In this document: positions 51,051 to 63,794 of the stretch, piece after piece | Position numbering within the stretch: the first letter of the stretch is position 1 | Layout: every line of letters starts with the position of its first letter | Source of the DNA: Rhodeus uyekii | Taxonomy: Eukaryota; Chordata; Actinopteri; Cypriniformes; Acheilognathidae | Direction: 5' to 3' | DNA: 64,000 bases | NCBI GenBank assembly: GCA_037043235.1 | Contig: JAWRVZ010000029.1 | Coordinates: 3,192,001 to 3,256,000, forward strand | The notes under the pieces: generated by a model | Databases searched by the model: none | The model's input: only the letters and a program-made list of their open reading frames with translations | Told to the model about the DNA's origin: nothing | Translations under genes and position numbers: made by a program

Positions 51051-51378
51051 TAAAAAAAAGAAGAATATTCTGCACTGTTTCTGGATCAGAAATGACAAGC
51101 AATTGTGTGACCCTGAGCTTGTGAAAGCATGATTTACACAAAGTGCTTCTGTCATTAAAGCAAAAGAAAGGAAACCCAAAAATCTATGAACTTAACGTTA
51201 ATTTTTTATTTACTAATATAATTTGTAATGGGGGAAAAAAATGTTTACAACTAGAAGCATGCAAAAGTATTTCATTAGTGTTCATTATATATTCACATTT
51301 GGAGTGTATAAGAACAAACTGATCCGTTTCTTAATCATAATGAAAAATACAATAAGCTGTTACCAAATTTTCAAGCGC

Positions 51379-54300
51379 TCATTTGGTTTTTCGTTTCCTT
51401 CTACCCACCTCCGTTGCCACAGAGCCCACCGTTGCTCCCATGGCCCCTCCTAAGGGCCCCCCGACAAACAACCCCACAAACGAGCCCAGTAAAGCACTGC
51501 CCCTCACCATATTCGGGAACCACAGAAGCCACCCGACCACACTGTCCCACAACCAGCGTAAGAACGAGGAGTCAGGCGTGGAGACGCAGAGGTCTGCGAT
51601 TCCCTCGACCACCAGATCGTCAACACTTCTCTCTGCTTCGGCCCTTATTCCCTCCGAATCGTCTTCTCCTCTGCTTCTCAAGATCTCCTCCTCCTTCTCT
51701 TTCACTCTCCTCTCTGCCTCCTTCAATAGAGGGCAGGTGTAGAACTGTGTCCCGGTTTCTTTTACCATCTGCTCCACCTTTATCAGCAGTTCCTCCACGT
51801 TGTCCTTCTCTTGTGTGTTGTTCGCTCCCAGCCGCAGCGGGTGAAGTCGGTCCCCGCACTTCTGCACGAGCTCTAGTAAGTCGGCCCGTTCTGTGCTGAG
51901 GTACTCGTCCAGTGAAATGTCCTCAGGTAAGCGGTCCATGCGTGTGAAGAGCACCATTGCGTGTTTACTAACCGCTTCAGGACCAAACACTTTCTCGATG
52001 GTCTCCAAAATCTGCAGCTCCAGGTTGCTGGGCCGGTGAACAGGGACGCAGAGCAGGAACGCGTGGGGCCCCGGGGCAGAGAAAGCCGCGCAGAGAGAAA
52101 ACTGGCGGCGGACGTCCTCAGCGGGACGCTCGACGCACAGGCAGTCAGGTGTGTCCACGACAGCCACCTGTGCAGAGGAACACTACGTCTCAGAACAAAG
52201 AGCCTTCAATAAACATTAGGGAACACTGCGTGGATACAGTGAAAGAAAAAAGGTCTTAAAAGGTCATTATGGTTAGGGATGTACCATGGTAAAGGTGTGT
52301 TCTTTGGTGTAAGTCCAAGGTGTAATTTAGTTTTAGCTTGAGGAAATGTTAGGCCATTTTTGATTGAATAAAATCTTTTATATGCTTTATATATAAATAA
52401 TAAATATAATAATAAATATATATACAGAGTTTATTTTTTATATGCATTTTATACATAATATACTTGGTTAGCATTAATGCATCATCTAACACTAACTAAA
52501 AATAAGCAATACATTTGTTGGTATTTATTCATATTTGTTAAGGTTACTGAATAAAAATATGACTGTTCATTGTTAGTTCATGTTAGCTCAGGTCCATTAA
52601 AACTTTTAATGTATTAGTAAACGTTTAAATTGACATTAACTAAGATTAATGAATGCTTTAGAAGTATTTTGGTAATGCTTTTGTTTAGGGTCCAATTCTC
52701 ACTATTAACTAATTGCTTATTAGTATGAATATTACTAGGATATTGGCTGTTTATTAGTACTTATAAAGCACATATTAAGGCCTTATTCTACATCAAACCT
52801 GAACTTAACATCTACCTTACTATTAATAAGCAATAATTAGGAGTTTAGTAGTAGGTAATAGTTTGTTAATAATGAGAACTGGATCCTAAACTAAAGTGTG
52901 ACTGTATTTTTCATTTAACTAATATTAATTGTAATGTGTTTATTTTTATATTTTAATTTCTCATGACCAAGGGCTTAATGGTAAAAAGGTTTTACATTTG
53001 TAAACAAATATAAATTGTGCTAAAGTTTTTATTAAATGTTATTCAGTTTCCCCAGTGGCATATCAGCTTTCAAAACTTTTGGTTTTAAAATTGCACTTTT
53101 CTAAAACAACCAACCAAACAAAAGTCAGTAACAGTTTGTTAAGTTAACATTTTGTACGATAACTGTTATGGTTTATGACATGCACATATAACTGTTACAT
53201 ATAGACATCATGTTATGAATTGCTTTTGATATTAGTAGCCTTGATGCTACTTTATTTCTTTGATATATTTAAAAAAACTATATAAAAAATCTTTATAGGA
53301 CTGAATAATCAGGTAGAGTTTTAAGAGAGTCATGAACCCACCCGTCGTCCTGCCAGCGTCACGCGCCTCTTCTGATAGGCAGTGACTGGTGTTTCAGTGC
53401 CTATGCCGTCGGACTCAGATGTCGGGCCGCCCAGGATGGCATCGACTGCAGTGTTTTTCCCAGCACCCGCTGAGCCCAGCAGCACCAGCCTCAACTCTAG
53501 AGCGACAGACAGACTGCGGGTTATTAAAGACAGGCATGAGTTACAAAGAAACCCCTTCTCTCTAAATAATAGGATACTACCCAGTTGACTTATTTAGATT
53601 TTAGTTGTAGTCTTGAACAAAAAATTGGGAAACTGGGAGTGTTAATGAAAACTCATCAAATTAATACATTTAATAACTGAAAATACCACCACAATTCTGA
53701 CATATTAAAATTTATTTAATTTATAATTCCATGCCAAATAAATTTTTACACTTTTTTTGTTCACATTTGATTCAATTTACAACATTTGGAGTTTGAAAAG
53801 GATCTTGTTCAATATTGACTACATAACATACAGAATGTATCTGTCTAATAATGTCAGCTGGATTGCTGTAACCTATAAGAAACATGCATGAAAAAAATAG
53901 GAATAAAATGATCCATTTATTTAAAGTTTCTTTTAAAGCCTTGTACTGTTAAAGAAAAAATGTCTCATGGGTTGTCTAATTCTACTCATGGGTTGTACTT
54001 CCAAAAAACCAAGATAAATAAACCGATCCCTAAATGAAAATAATGACACTAAAAAGCAATGAGAAGGCAGAGCAACGCAGAATCATATTTTGTTTTCTTT
54101 TAGATAAAATATTGTGGAATATAGTATATTTCACCGACAATCTTCAAATAGAAATGATAAACATAACAAACAAGTCTGGAGTAACCAATAAAAAGTCAAA
54201 TATATAATAATAAGTACAATAAGAACCATTAATAAATAATGAATAAATATTTTATACCTAAATAATAATTATTAGAATTATAATATAATTATGTATGCTT

Positions 54301-56037
54301 AAATATAAATAATAAACAACAAGATCAGTAATAAGTACAATATGTCTATGAATTATATGTCTAAGTACAATATGTCTATGAATTGTGCTAAAGTTTTTAT
54401 TAAATGTTATTTGTGTATATACTTAATTGGACTTTGCGTATTTCAAATTAAATACATAAAAAGGCATTTTCACTATGATGTATTACACAAATTGATAAGC
54501 AGGATATAATAACGTGAAAGCTAAAACTGTTAGTGCTGCATCACATACTTTTGATGCAATACCGCCACCTATAGGCTGAATTGATACATAATACCTTCTG
54601 TGATACGAAACATCCACAACGACACTTAAAATGCAACAAATAACGAAAACAGACTAAGTTGGCTTTGCTAAAGGTTGTGAATATTAAACGTCGTGTCTGT
54701 CTGTAATGGTTACACCCGTTTCAGCTCACAAATAAAGCTCTGTTGTTCCTCTCTCGTGAGTCAGCATAAAGCGCCAATCATTTTTAATATGGCTGTTTTT
54801 TGAAAAATATCTTCCACCTTCTAAAACACGGCTTCCTTTCACTTTGGGGGTTGGGGATGAACATATTGTACGTTGCTATTAGCAAGAGAAAAGCAAACAC
54901 AGTCTCTGTTTCAAGCATCTCAGTAAGAAACTATTGTGATGAAGTCGTGGCATATTAAGTATGGCGCTGGAAAGACTCGATGCATTTACTGTGGTCTAAA
55001 AAAAACTGTTACATAAATTGTGAAAACTTGTTTTTATCAAAAATATAATTCACCAAAGTGGTAATCTAAAACTCACATCAGTCCATTTTTTACAGTGATA
55101 CTCCAAAGTACAAATAAAACTCCTATATTAAATATAATATACAGAAACACCAAGATACATTGCCAAGCCCCCTCAAAAATTGTGGCTGATGCTTAAGAGT
55201 GTATGATTGGATCATTATTACAGTGATTATTATGTTTCTAGCATGTTATGTGTTTGGCAACAGCTCTTCTAACCCTATTGGTGGAGTGTGTAGCTTTTCA
55301 TTACTTAACCATGTAAGAACACACATCATGGCCATATTATAGGATGACAATGTCAAGATCATCAGGCTCAAACTGTGAATGGTTGCATGAAGAATCATTT
55401 TCACACATGAATCTGCACCTCTGAGTTCAAACCTTGAATTCACTGATTTTCTTTGGGATGTGCTGAAGGAGACTTTACAGAGAGCTGGACTCTTGCATTG
55501 CCAGTACAAGATTTTAAGCAAATAATTATGCACTACTTGATGGAAATAAATGTGTTGATGTTATTCCCATTAAGAAGTGCATCCATTTTTGGTCAAGATC
55601 TCCCTCCCAACCATTCTTACACAATTTGAGTTGAAGAATCTCAACATTATCATTCTGGAATATGACCATGTAGTGTCTTCATACATGGTTGTTTAAGAAA
55701 TGAAAACCTACACACACCATTAATTAGGTTAGAAAATCGTTTCTAGACTTGCTAGAAACATAATAATCACATCCAATCATAGACTCTTAAGCATTAGCCA
55801 TATTTAAATCCAAACAGTGACTTTCTGGCTGGGTGGTGTATATTTACTATGGTACATTCCCAAAAGCAAGGTATAAAGTTGGTACCTTGTCCATAAAAAC
55901 CTTGGCGGTTTGTTCCTGGTAAATCGGATAAACACGTTATGTGACTTCAAACCTTTTTCCTTTGAATCTGACCACCCTCCTTCACTGCTTTCTTTCTCCT
56001 CTTGGTGAGTTTCATCTCGTGTTGTGGTTCCCTCCAT
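51379..56037 (-). CDS. GIMAP-like (AIG1-type) GTPase, three coding exons
   Basis: Coding exons on the minus strand: 56037-55953 (exon begins 56040), 53496-53342 and 52167-51379. Every junction has GT..AG and the phases join into 342 residues. The start ATG has A at -3 and G at +4. Domains: acidic N-terminus (1-28); P-loop GSAGAGKNT (36-44) followed by AVDAILG; switch-II region VAVVDTPD (81-88); G4-like TRMD (155-158); the AIG1-type CGDR motif (184-187); a charged probable coiled coil (about 226-263); and a hydrophobic Gly-rich C-terminus (about 283-331) ending in a basic tail, as expected of a membrane-anchored GIMAP. Known family role: membrane GTPases or scaffolds linked to lymphocyte survival. 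Odd: N in place of S/T in G1 and DTPD in place of DTPG in G3, so GTP binding may be altered. The donor of the first coding exon (GTTTGA) is weak but phase-perfect. hmgxb4 lies upstream on the same strand. Confidence 0.85.
52676..52904. mobile_element. Palindromic MITE in a GIMAP-like intron
   Basis: GTTTAGGGTCCAATTCTCAC at the left pairs with GAGAACTGGATCCTAAAC at the right. Inner arms ATTGCTTATTAGTA and TATTAATAAGCAAT also pair. Non-coding. Confidence 0.65.
55176..55805 (+). mobile_element. Degenerate Tc1-like transposon in a GIMAP-like intron
   Basis: Inverted ends of about 65 bases: ATGCTTAAGAGTGTATGATT at the left pairs with AATCATAGACTCTTAAGCAT at the right. The interior near 55430-55530 reads like a Tc1 transposase C-terminus (DFLWDVLKET, then LQRAG) but has no long ORF. 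It sits between the P-loop exon and the first coding exon. Confidence 0.65.
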
Positions 56038-56339
56038 AGTCTGCACCTTTAAAGGACACAACAGAACATAATGTTGTCATCTAATGGGAATAAAGGGGAT
56101 GTTATGGAGGACATCGTTGCATTCAGATGACTCAGCAGAGAGGAACCGCCACACAAACACACGTTTCACATGCCTCAGCTGCAGTTAAGCTCTTTCAAAC
56201 TGCCTCATTCCAGCTGACAGCTTAAAAACATCCTAAGATTTAAGTGTTCAGCTTCCACTGAAAGTGTGACGTGCCAAACAACTGACGCCTGCTTTTGATT
56301 ATGTGAAAGCTGATAAAAACACAAGCTTGAAAAGCTTAC

Positions 56340-56520
56340 CTTCAAGTGAGAAGTTGATCTCTCTTGTGTTTGTGTGTGTGTTGTGAGTTTGTGAGCTGGC
56401 CTGCTCTGTGTTTCACTGCACTTCCTGTTTCTCCTCCAAAACACAGCCAGCAGTGTGGCTCTGCCTGAACATGTGATGCTGTTGAGTCGCCTTCCTCCTC
56501 CTCCTCGTCTATGAAACACA
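56340..56520 (-). other. Probable 5' non-coding exon of the GIMAP-like gene
   Basis: On the minus strand a strong donor (CTTGAAG|GTAAGC) ends this segment at 56340. The next acceptor (TTTAAAGGTGCAG) opens the coding exon at 56040, three bases before the ATG. The upstream edge is a guess because no promoter element is clear. The segment contains short ORFs that would act as upstream ORFs. Confidence 0.5.
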
Positions 56521-57132
56521 CCTCTTTTACAGACACTTCTTAAGGGTGTGTCCAGAATGCTCTTTTCATGAACGGTAGATAAAGGGCCAGTAATACAGTA
56601 CTTTACGGCTTGAAATCACAAACAGGAAGTTGAGCACTCTTTCTCGGATCAGTTACCTAATACTTCAAACATTTGCATGCTCAATACCACAGTTAACGTT
56701 ATCTATACTGATTTTCCTTTTTAGTTTCCGTCGTGTCATTTCACAGGGTAATTAAATCTTGTGGTTCTTGGAAAAGTGGAAATACCGGAATTTCTGTGTT
56801 GAAAACCCTTAACAATAACTCTGTTTGTGTCTTAGTAAGACATGCAACATGTGTGCATAAATACAATAATGTGTTATACTTTCATTGTAATAAAACTCCA
56901 AAGAAAGGTTCCCACGAACTAAGAAAAAAACGAACCTGTTTCGTTTCAGGTTTTTTTTATGTGACCTTAGCAATTCTTTGGATATGTGATATGAATGTAT
57001 TTACATTATAGAAAAATAAAACCAAGCTACATTTATTTTAAAGAAAAATAGCACAAACTCACTTGTCATTGCAGGTTAAGATGATAAAACAGTGGATATA
57101 TAGTTCAAAATGAAGAAAAAACATATTTGGAC

Positions 57133-57189
<57 letters not shown>

Positions 57190-57297
57190 CAACAGGAACT
57201 AGTTAATTTAAACATTATTACTTTTTTTACAGCATATTTTATCAAATAAAAGCAGCCTGGGTGAAATTTAGAGACTGCTTTCAATTATATTGAAATG

Positions 57298-57343
<46 letters not shown>

Positions 57344-58110
57344 CATACTGTATAGTCATTTATTCCATTAATAACAATGCTGAATTTTCAGCATCATTAC
57401 TTTTACTAATTTAAATTGTAATAATATTTCACAGTTTTACTTGTCGTCTTCTTTTTTTATCAAATTAAGGCAGCTTTGGTGAGATTAAGATACTACTTTC
57501 AAAAAAACTATAATGTTTTCAAATCTTTGACTGGTATTGTACATCCAAATAGTTTTGGAGACCACCTTATGTACGTATGAGGAAAATTAATTTATAAAAA
57601 AACAACAACAAAGCCAATTAAGAACTTTGAGATTTAATGGAAAAATGTCAATGCAAAATGCACATAAATCAATGCAAATATATTTTACTTATTTTTCCAT
57701 CTTCTAAAACTACCAACATTCACTTGTTTAAAATGATCACTTTAAAGGTGAACTAATTTTTTTGGTGCAGTAATTATTTATTTGATGGCTACTGATACCC
57801 ATCATATTGGACACTGCAAAACTAACAACTAATGCCACTGTAAAACATTCATAGGCATATTTGATAGTTATTCAGCAACCGAAAGTGAACTATAATTGGC
57901 CGGTCAGCAGAATGAGAGAAGTATTCATCTGGCCATGTGAAGTGGGACCTGCTCACAGGTTATTCTCATACATTACTACAAAAATATTTCAGAAATTTGC
58001 TATATGGTTCTTAAGGTATAAAACACATTAAAAATAAAAAAATACTTAGTGCACCTTTAAAATGATTTTATACATGCTTGTCCTGTAAACATGCTAAAAC
58101 GTGAACTCTA
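56521..58110. other. Spacer upstream of the GIMAP-like gene
   Basis: Holds two AT microsatellites and fragments of the TTCAGCATCATT repeat family. The GIMAP-like promoter should lie just above 56520, but I see no clear TATA box. Confidence 0.4.
57130..57340. repeat. Two (AT)n microsatellites
   Basis: (TA)n at about 57139-57186 and 57301-57337, in the spacer upstream of the GIMAP-like gene. Confidence 0.9.
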
Positions 58111-58497
58111 CAGGGGTTGGACAATGAAAGTGAAACACTGGCCAATATAGTGTAGGAGTTTAATATATATATACGTACGGCCTGGTGTCAGTCTTCACTG
58201 ATTGCACATCCATCAGTAAGAGCAGAGTGCAAAGGTTGAATTAGCAGAGCAATAGCACAGCTGCTCATTAAATATTTTCCTCCACCAGCATCAGAAAGTG
58301 ACCTGGTCACTGTTCTGGAAGAGGAATGGCTCAAAGTCCCTCTAGTCACTGTGAAGGACTTGTATCTGTCATGTATCAGCAAATTCATCCTTGATATACA
58401 ATATATTATATATTGGCTGCACAAAGAGGCCCAACACCATACTAATAAATTGTTGTGGTCTTAAACCAGGCGTTTCAGATTCATTGTCCAACCCCTG
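58111..58497 (+). mobile_element. Short Tc1/mariner derivative between hmgxb4 and the GIMAP-like gene
   Basis: A 387-base element with termini CAGGGGTTGGACAATGAA and the inverted copy, flanked by TA dinucleotides at 58109-58110 and 58498-58499. The interior matches only the 3' end of a Tc1/mariner transposase gene as remembered from fish genomes. Non-autonomous. Confidence 0.8.
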
Positions 58498-58932
58498 TAT
58501 ATTATTACAACATTTTCATTACAAAAATACAATATGTAAGACATGAAATGAAGATAACACAGTTAAACTGCTGTTGATATAAATTAAGTCAACATTAAAT
58601 AAAAAAACAATAAAATTAAACTGCACATATTTGTATAAAACATAAAAAAGCATGTGAATTAGATCACATATACTCACAAACACATCTTAAAATTTTCAGA
58701 CGCCAACACAAAAGAGAAACTTCAAAAGTGTCCTCTAAAATATAGATCTCTTTTTTTATAACAACAATAAAAAAAAAAGACTAACATTTTAAATACAACT
58801 TTTAAAAACAAGTCAGAGACTAAGAATGTCGATCAGAAAATGTTAAAAAAACAACTCTGGTTCTCAACTGGTCCACGGTTTGTTGCTTCTGGGAATAAGT
58901 CCAAATGTGTAACCCAGTCTCTTGTAAGAGAT

Positions 58933-61900
58933 TCATAGTCCAGGCATTATGTAAGCAATGTTGTCCAAAGTATTCGACTGCAAAAAAATAGGTGAGGGTC
59001 AGGAGAAGAGTTTAAATCATAAACTGCGCATTTGAATTGCAAACAAGAAGCATTTGTAAACACTTTGGAGAAAACTTGTAATACAGTAATACCTCGAGAT
59101 ACGAGTGTCTTGACATACGAGTATTCCAAGATACGAGCAAACCTTCGGCAGATTTTTGCTTCTAGATACAAGTAAATATTTGAGATACTGGCGCTGATGC
59201 CGACGCACGTTCACTTCACTTGTTCGCCGACTTCTGTACGCGTCGCCCGCGAGTAGCTGACTTTCTCTCTATTTTGTGCGTTATTCTTCATAATAGCGAT
59301 GAGCACTAAGAAAGTGAGTGGTAAGGATGGTAGTGAGAAGAAGAAACGCACGATGAAGCATGAAATTGTGGATAAATATGAGCGCGGTGCCCGCATGAGT
59401 GATCTAGGAGGAGCTACAGACGATGAACATACGCAGGTGTTGCAAGAGCTCATCAGTGGCGAGGAGGAGGGAAACATTTCTACAAGTGAAATGGAAATGA
59501 TAGCTATGTAGTAGAAGGTTTCGGCGCTTTTTGACGACACGTGCCTTACTCATTTTGAAAGGGAGACAGAAACAAATCTCCCTCGATAGGCATATCATGA
59601 TTTGAGATAAGAGCACCGCCCTGGAACGGATAATGCTTGTATCTCAAGGTATTACTGTAATCAAAAAAAAACATGTAAACATGTCTCACCAGGACGTTAC
59701 GTGGACAGCCGTTGAGCTGAGGAACTTGTGCTGTCAGGCAGGTTAATGGACCAAGAGCACATAAGATAGAGTCCAACAGAACCGAAAGACTGCCGGACAC
59801 CGCCACCATCCCCTGCAGGACGAACAGAGACGTTTATGGAGATGATCAACACTGATGAGCCAAAACATTATGAACACCTGTCTAACATGCTATTAGTCCT
59901 CTCCGATCCGCCAAGGCATGGCCTCTATAAGAGCCCTGAAGGTGATATCCGGCACTAAGATCTTAGCAGCCGATCCTTCAAGTCCTGTAGTTTGTGAGGT
60001 GGATTGAATTGGTTGGTCCAGCACATCTTACTGATGACAAGGTATATCACTATCCTGATGAAAGAGGCCACTTCCATTAGGAACGCCATTGTCACGAACG
60101 GGTCTACCTGGTCTGCAACAATGTTTAGGTAAGTGGCACGCGTCAAATGTGCATCCACATGATCGGCTGGAACCAGGGATTCCCAGCAGAGCATCACACT
60201 CCCTCTATCGGCCTATCATCGCCCCACAGTTCATCCTGCTGCCGTCACTTCCCCGGGTAAACGACACACACAAACACTTCCATGTGATGTATAAGAAAAC
60301 AAACTCACTGGACCAGCAACCTTCTTCCATTGCTCCAAAATTTGGCCATTTGGCCATACCAAAGTTGGTAAGATCTTTATTCCCACCCATTTCTCTTGCA
60401 TCCAACACATTGATTATGAGAACTGATTGTTTGCTTACCATCTAATCTTAATATGTGGCCTTGTTAGGACCACCTGTGTCTGGTCATAATGTTTTGGCTA
60501 ATCAGTGTATTTGTGGAAAGGCCCCTAAAAGGGACATTTTTATGACACACAAGTTTGGACACACAATTCTGGAGTCATATACTTAAGGAAAGGAATCGGA
60601 TACTTATTACAACATTTTGATTCCTCTTATCGATCCCTTTGTGTGTATTTTAATTGGACTTTTAACCATTAATGTGCAAGAAGATCCAAATGATGAGCAA
60701 ACATCCACAGTGAACGCACAGAAAAGGTGATTTTAAACCATTAAAGCGCAAGAAGACCCATGCACTGTTTTCTGGGCTGCACAGAAAGCCGCCTCTCATA
60801 CTGTATAGTGCGAAATACTGAACAGTTGACAAAGAAAACGCATGAGTAACAGTATATTGGATCTGTCTGGATCAGCCTAATATTTCTGCTGCCGTCTCTA
60901 TAATAGTGTAAATCAAAAAAAAGACAAAGAAAAAATTCCTTCACTGTTCTTGAGTGTTCTACATCTTTTATAACTGCATTTTCAATGTATATTTTATTTA
61001 TAAATGCAGTGTTATTTTAAATTTGATTACAGTTTCTGTACCTAATATCTGAAAAAATAAAATACCATTTAGACCATATCTTTGTTCAGATGTATTTATA
61101 TTTTTGCTATGGTATTTATAAAATATAGACAAAAGGACTTGATTTTTGTTCATGGTATTCAGCTACAATTTAATGTTTTGCAATAAGACTTAAAATAAAT
61201 TGGAATTACCTTATTGAAATTAGGAATCAATAAGAATTAGAATCGGAGTCTTTATAATTCAAACGATGCTCAACTCTAGAAACAAACCTCAGTTTCCTGA
61301 AGTCGGTGTCCTATCAGAGACAGTGACTCTCCCAAAAGCTGCAGGTGAGCTGCTGCATCTATGGGGTCCACATCAGGCACCCGCACCGGAGACAGCGACA
61401 TACCCAGAGAAGAGCGGCCCTGAGGGGCCAATCCTGCTCCTAAACTGACACCTTTACTGGAGCCTGAGACAAGCAGATACACAGGGATAGTAAAAGAAAG
61501 GGCTCAAGAAAAATGTCATGATACAAGAGTAAAAAAATGAAGCATGGAAGATATTTAAGCTTTAGTCTCACCTTTACTTTTACTGTCTGAGGTTGTTAAG
61601 GTTTTCCGCTTGACTGTCATGGCTTCAGCTTTATTCTGCTTGTGCTGGAGATATTGAGCTTTCTGCCTCCAAACCTTCCGCGTCAGAAAGAGATTAATGC
61701 CATTAATAAATAAAGCCATTAATGTTTAAAGTCAAAATGAAACCGATTTTAGTTATTTCCTTCTGATCATGTACTTTCAGATTTTTTATAATTACTAACT
61801 AAAGCTATTACAAATGGTTTTCGGTAATGGAATTAAAGCTGAAATAAAAATATAAATATTAGATTTATTAGAAATGCTAAATGCTTAGAAACTAACTGAA

Positions 61901-63257
61901 ATAAATAAGTTTAAGCTGATGTACTAAAATTAATAAATATATTAAAGCTAAATATAAATAATTAAATGATACAAGCAAATGCAATTAGTAAAACTTAACA
62001 AACATAATTAAAATTCGAAAATGTAAAAATAAGCTCATACAAAATATTTATAATATATAACTAATAATAAAATAACACTAGCCTCTTTCTGAGCATTAAA
62101 TTAATAGAGCATTAACTATTTTATTTGATTGGCAAAGGATACATTTATATCCTTATATATTAATATTATATACATTATATTTATATTAATGGATAAATGA
62201 CCATTAGTTAACATTAACCAACCTAGGTAACAACAGTGGAAAAGGAAAGTTACTTGAGAGATGGAGCAAGTTACAGTTTGATAAAAGAGTCTAAAGACTA
62301 TATAATAACATGCATTACAATTTTTATTGTGTGGTACTTCAGGATTGGATGTTCAAATTTCTTTATAATCTATGGAGTGAAGGTAAAAGGTGCTGACCAG
62401 TTTGTCTTTTTCAGGCAGCTGTTTCCACACCTCTGCGAGTTTCTTACTCAGCTCCCCGAAGACTGAAGCAGAAAAAGATCAAAAACCAATCGACCAATCA
62501 CGAAACAGCACAGATGATTGACCAGATGTGACGAGAACAAGCAGCACTCACCTAATCCAGGCTGCTCCGCATTGATATTGACCCTGTACTCTTTACAGAA
62601 CACCTGATAAGCTGTTGTGTTCTTCTTCTTCGGCTGACAGGAGGAAGGACAGAACATTAAAATGCCAAAACTCAAACTTCAATGTTTAAATTTTAAATCA
62701 ATTTAATTTACCTTGTCCTTGTCATGTTTCTCCTTCTCCTTTTCTTCCTTCTTCTTCTTCTTCTCACCCATCAGTTCAATGTTTTGATGGTGATGGGATG
62801 AGGTGGGCGGAGCCATAGCGTACAGGCCAGCAGAAGAGTTGTGATTGGATGAGCTGTGAGAATGGGAGTGGCTTTTAGACTGATCACCTGATTGGCAGAG
62901 AGAGACCAGTATAAATTCAGTCAAATCAGAGACATTTGAACACAACATTTCAGAAAACTTCATTAGCAATTAATCAATCAACCCAATTTTACTAAATTCA
63001 CCTTGCAATAAAGACATTAAAATGCGTCTCACCTGGACAACTTTTCTTCCCTCCACTTCCTTTGCTGTGTTTCTTCTCCCTGGATCCTTTGTCTCGGTCT
63101 CGCTCTCTGTCCTTTTTCTTTTTGCTCTTCTTGCTCTTTTTCTTCTTTTTAGAGAGATGCGTGTACGAGTCGTCAATCACCAGTTCGCCGGCCTCTAGTT
63201 CTCCTCCTGAAGATGAGCTGTCTCCTCCCATGACTCCGTAAGAGCCGCCGTAATGAC
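58933..63257 (-). CDS. hmgxb4: HMG-box domain-containing protein 4, 3' eight coding exons (5' end outside window)
   Basis: Minus-strand coding exons: 63257-63033, 62887-62712, 62633-62552, 62462-62398, 61674-61572, 61463-61288, 59812-59690 and 58977-58933. All have GT donors and AG acceptors with matching phases, giving a partial codon plus 330 residues and a TGA. In order: an acidic SSSSGGELEAGELVIDDSY block; a lysine-rich KKKKKSKKSKKKK tract, probably a nuclear signal; a His/Ser-rich segment; a second basic tract; one HMG box spread over three exons (from NTTAYQVFCKEYR through FGELSKKLAEVWKQLPEKDK to QKAQYLQHKQNKAEA); and the conserved C-terminal domain (DAAAHLQLLGESLSLIGHRL, VSGSLSVLLDSILCALGPL) ending in SNTLDNIAYIMPGL. 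HMGXB4 is a nuclear chromatin-associated protein known as a Wnt-pathway inhibitor and a NuRF-associated factor. The N-terminal exons lie beyond base 64000. The exon at 61674 uses an AAG acceptor. Paralogue letter (zebrafish hmgxb4a) not asserted. Confidence 0.95.
59084..59657 (+). mobile_element. Internally deleted pogo/Tigger-like transposon in the last hmgxb4 intron
   Basis: Terminal inverted repeats CAGTAATACCTCGAGATAC and its near reverse complement bound 574 bases, flanked by TA on both sides as expected for pogo elements. The interior encodes a transposase N-terminus (59299-59511 +, basic, with KHEIVDKYERGA resembling a Tigger helix-turn-helix start) fused to an acidic C-terminal part. 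The catalytic domain is missing, so it is non-autonomous. Confidence 0.85.
59850..60507 (-). mobile_element. Degenerate Tc1-like transposon in an hmgxb4 intron
   Basis: Ends are inverted repeats: CACTGATGAGCCAAAACATT at the left and its near complement ending ATCAGTG at the right, followed by TA. The minus-strand fragment at 59955-60197 carries a Tc1-style stretch (AHLTRATYLNIVADQV, then VDPFVT). No full transposase survives. Confidence 0.75.
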
Positions 63258-63650
63258 CTGATGAATACAAACACACAATAAATTCATTAAGGCTTAGAAT
63301 CAGATGATCTCAAACTAGATCACGTTTATGTAATTACAGAAAATGCACAAACGTTTTAAGTGCTGCTTGTACCAAGCAACGACCCACAGCATCCAAGCAT
63401 CAGCATTCAGTAAAACATACAGTGGATCAAGAGAAGTTCAGTGCAAATAAAACCAGATGATTTGTGGTTTGTGTCGGTCAGGGTTTCATTTGTTTGCCGT
63501 TTAGAGCGTTTGGACAAATGGATGTGGAAGTTTGTCATTAGACAGACACCATAAGAGGAGATTGATCAGTATTGAGTTATGACTGATACAGACACAGATC
63601 GAGTCAGTTTAAAAAAAAAAAATCAGAAAAAAATAATATATATATTTAAA

Positions 63651-63743
63651 ACATTTTCAATTCTTCATTAAACCTAAAAAAAAATGTTTTGTTATATATA
63701 TATAATTTTTTTTTTAGGTTTAATAAAGAATTGAAAATGTTAT

Positions 63744-63794
<51 letters not shown>

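Noticed and set aside
51383..52212. Plus-strand ORFs of 83-161 codons over the GIMAP-like exon
   Set aside because: Antisense shadows. The minus-strand frame has the GTPase motifs and correct splice phases.
56205..56519. 104-codon ORF as a separate protein gene
   Set aside because: It spans a strong splice donor and fits better as the 5' non-coding exon of the GIMAP-like gene. No family motif.
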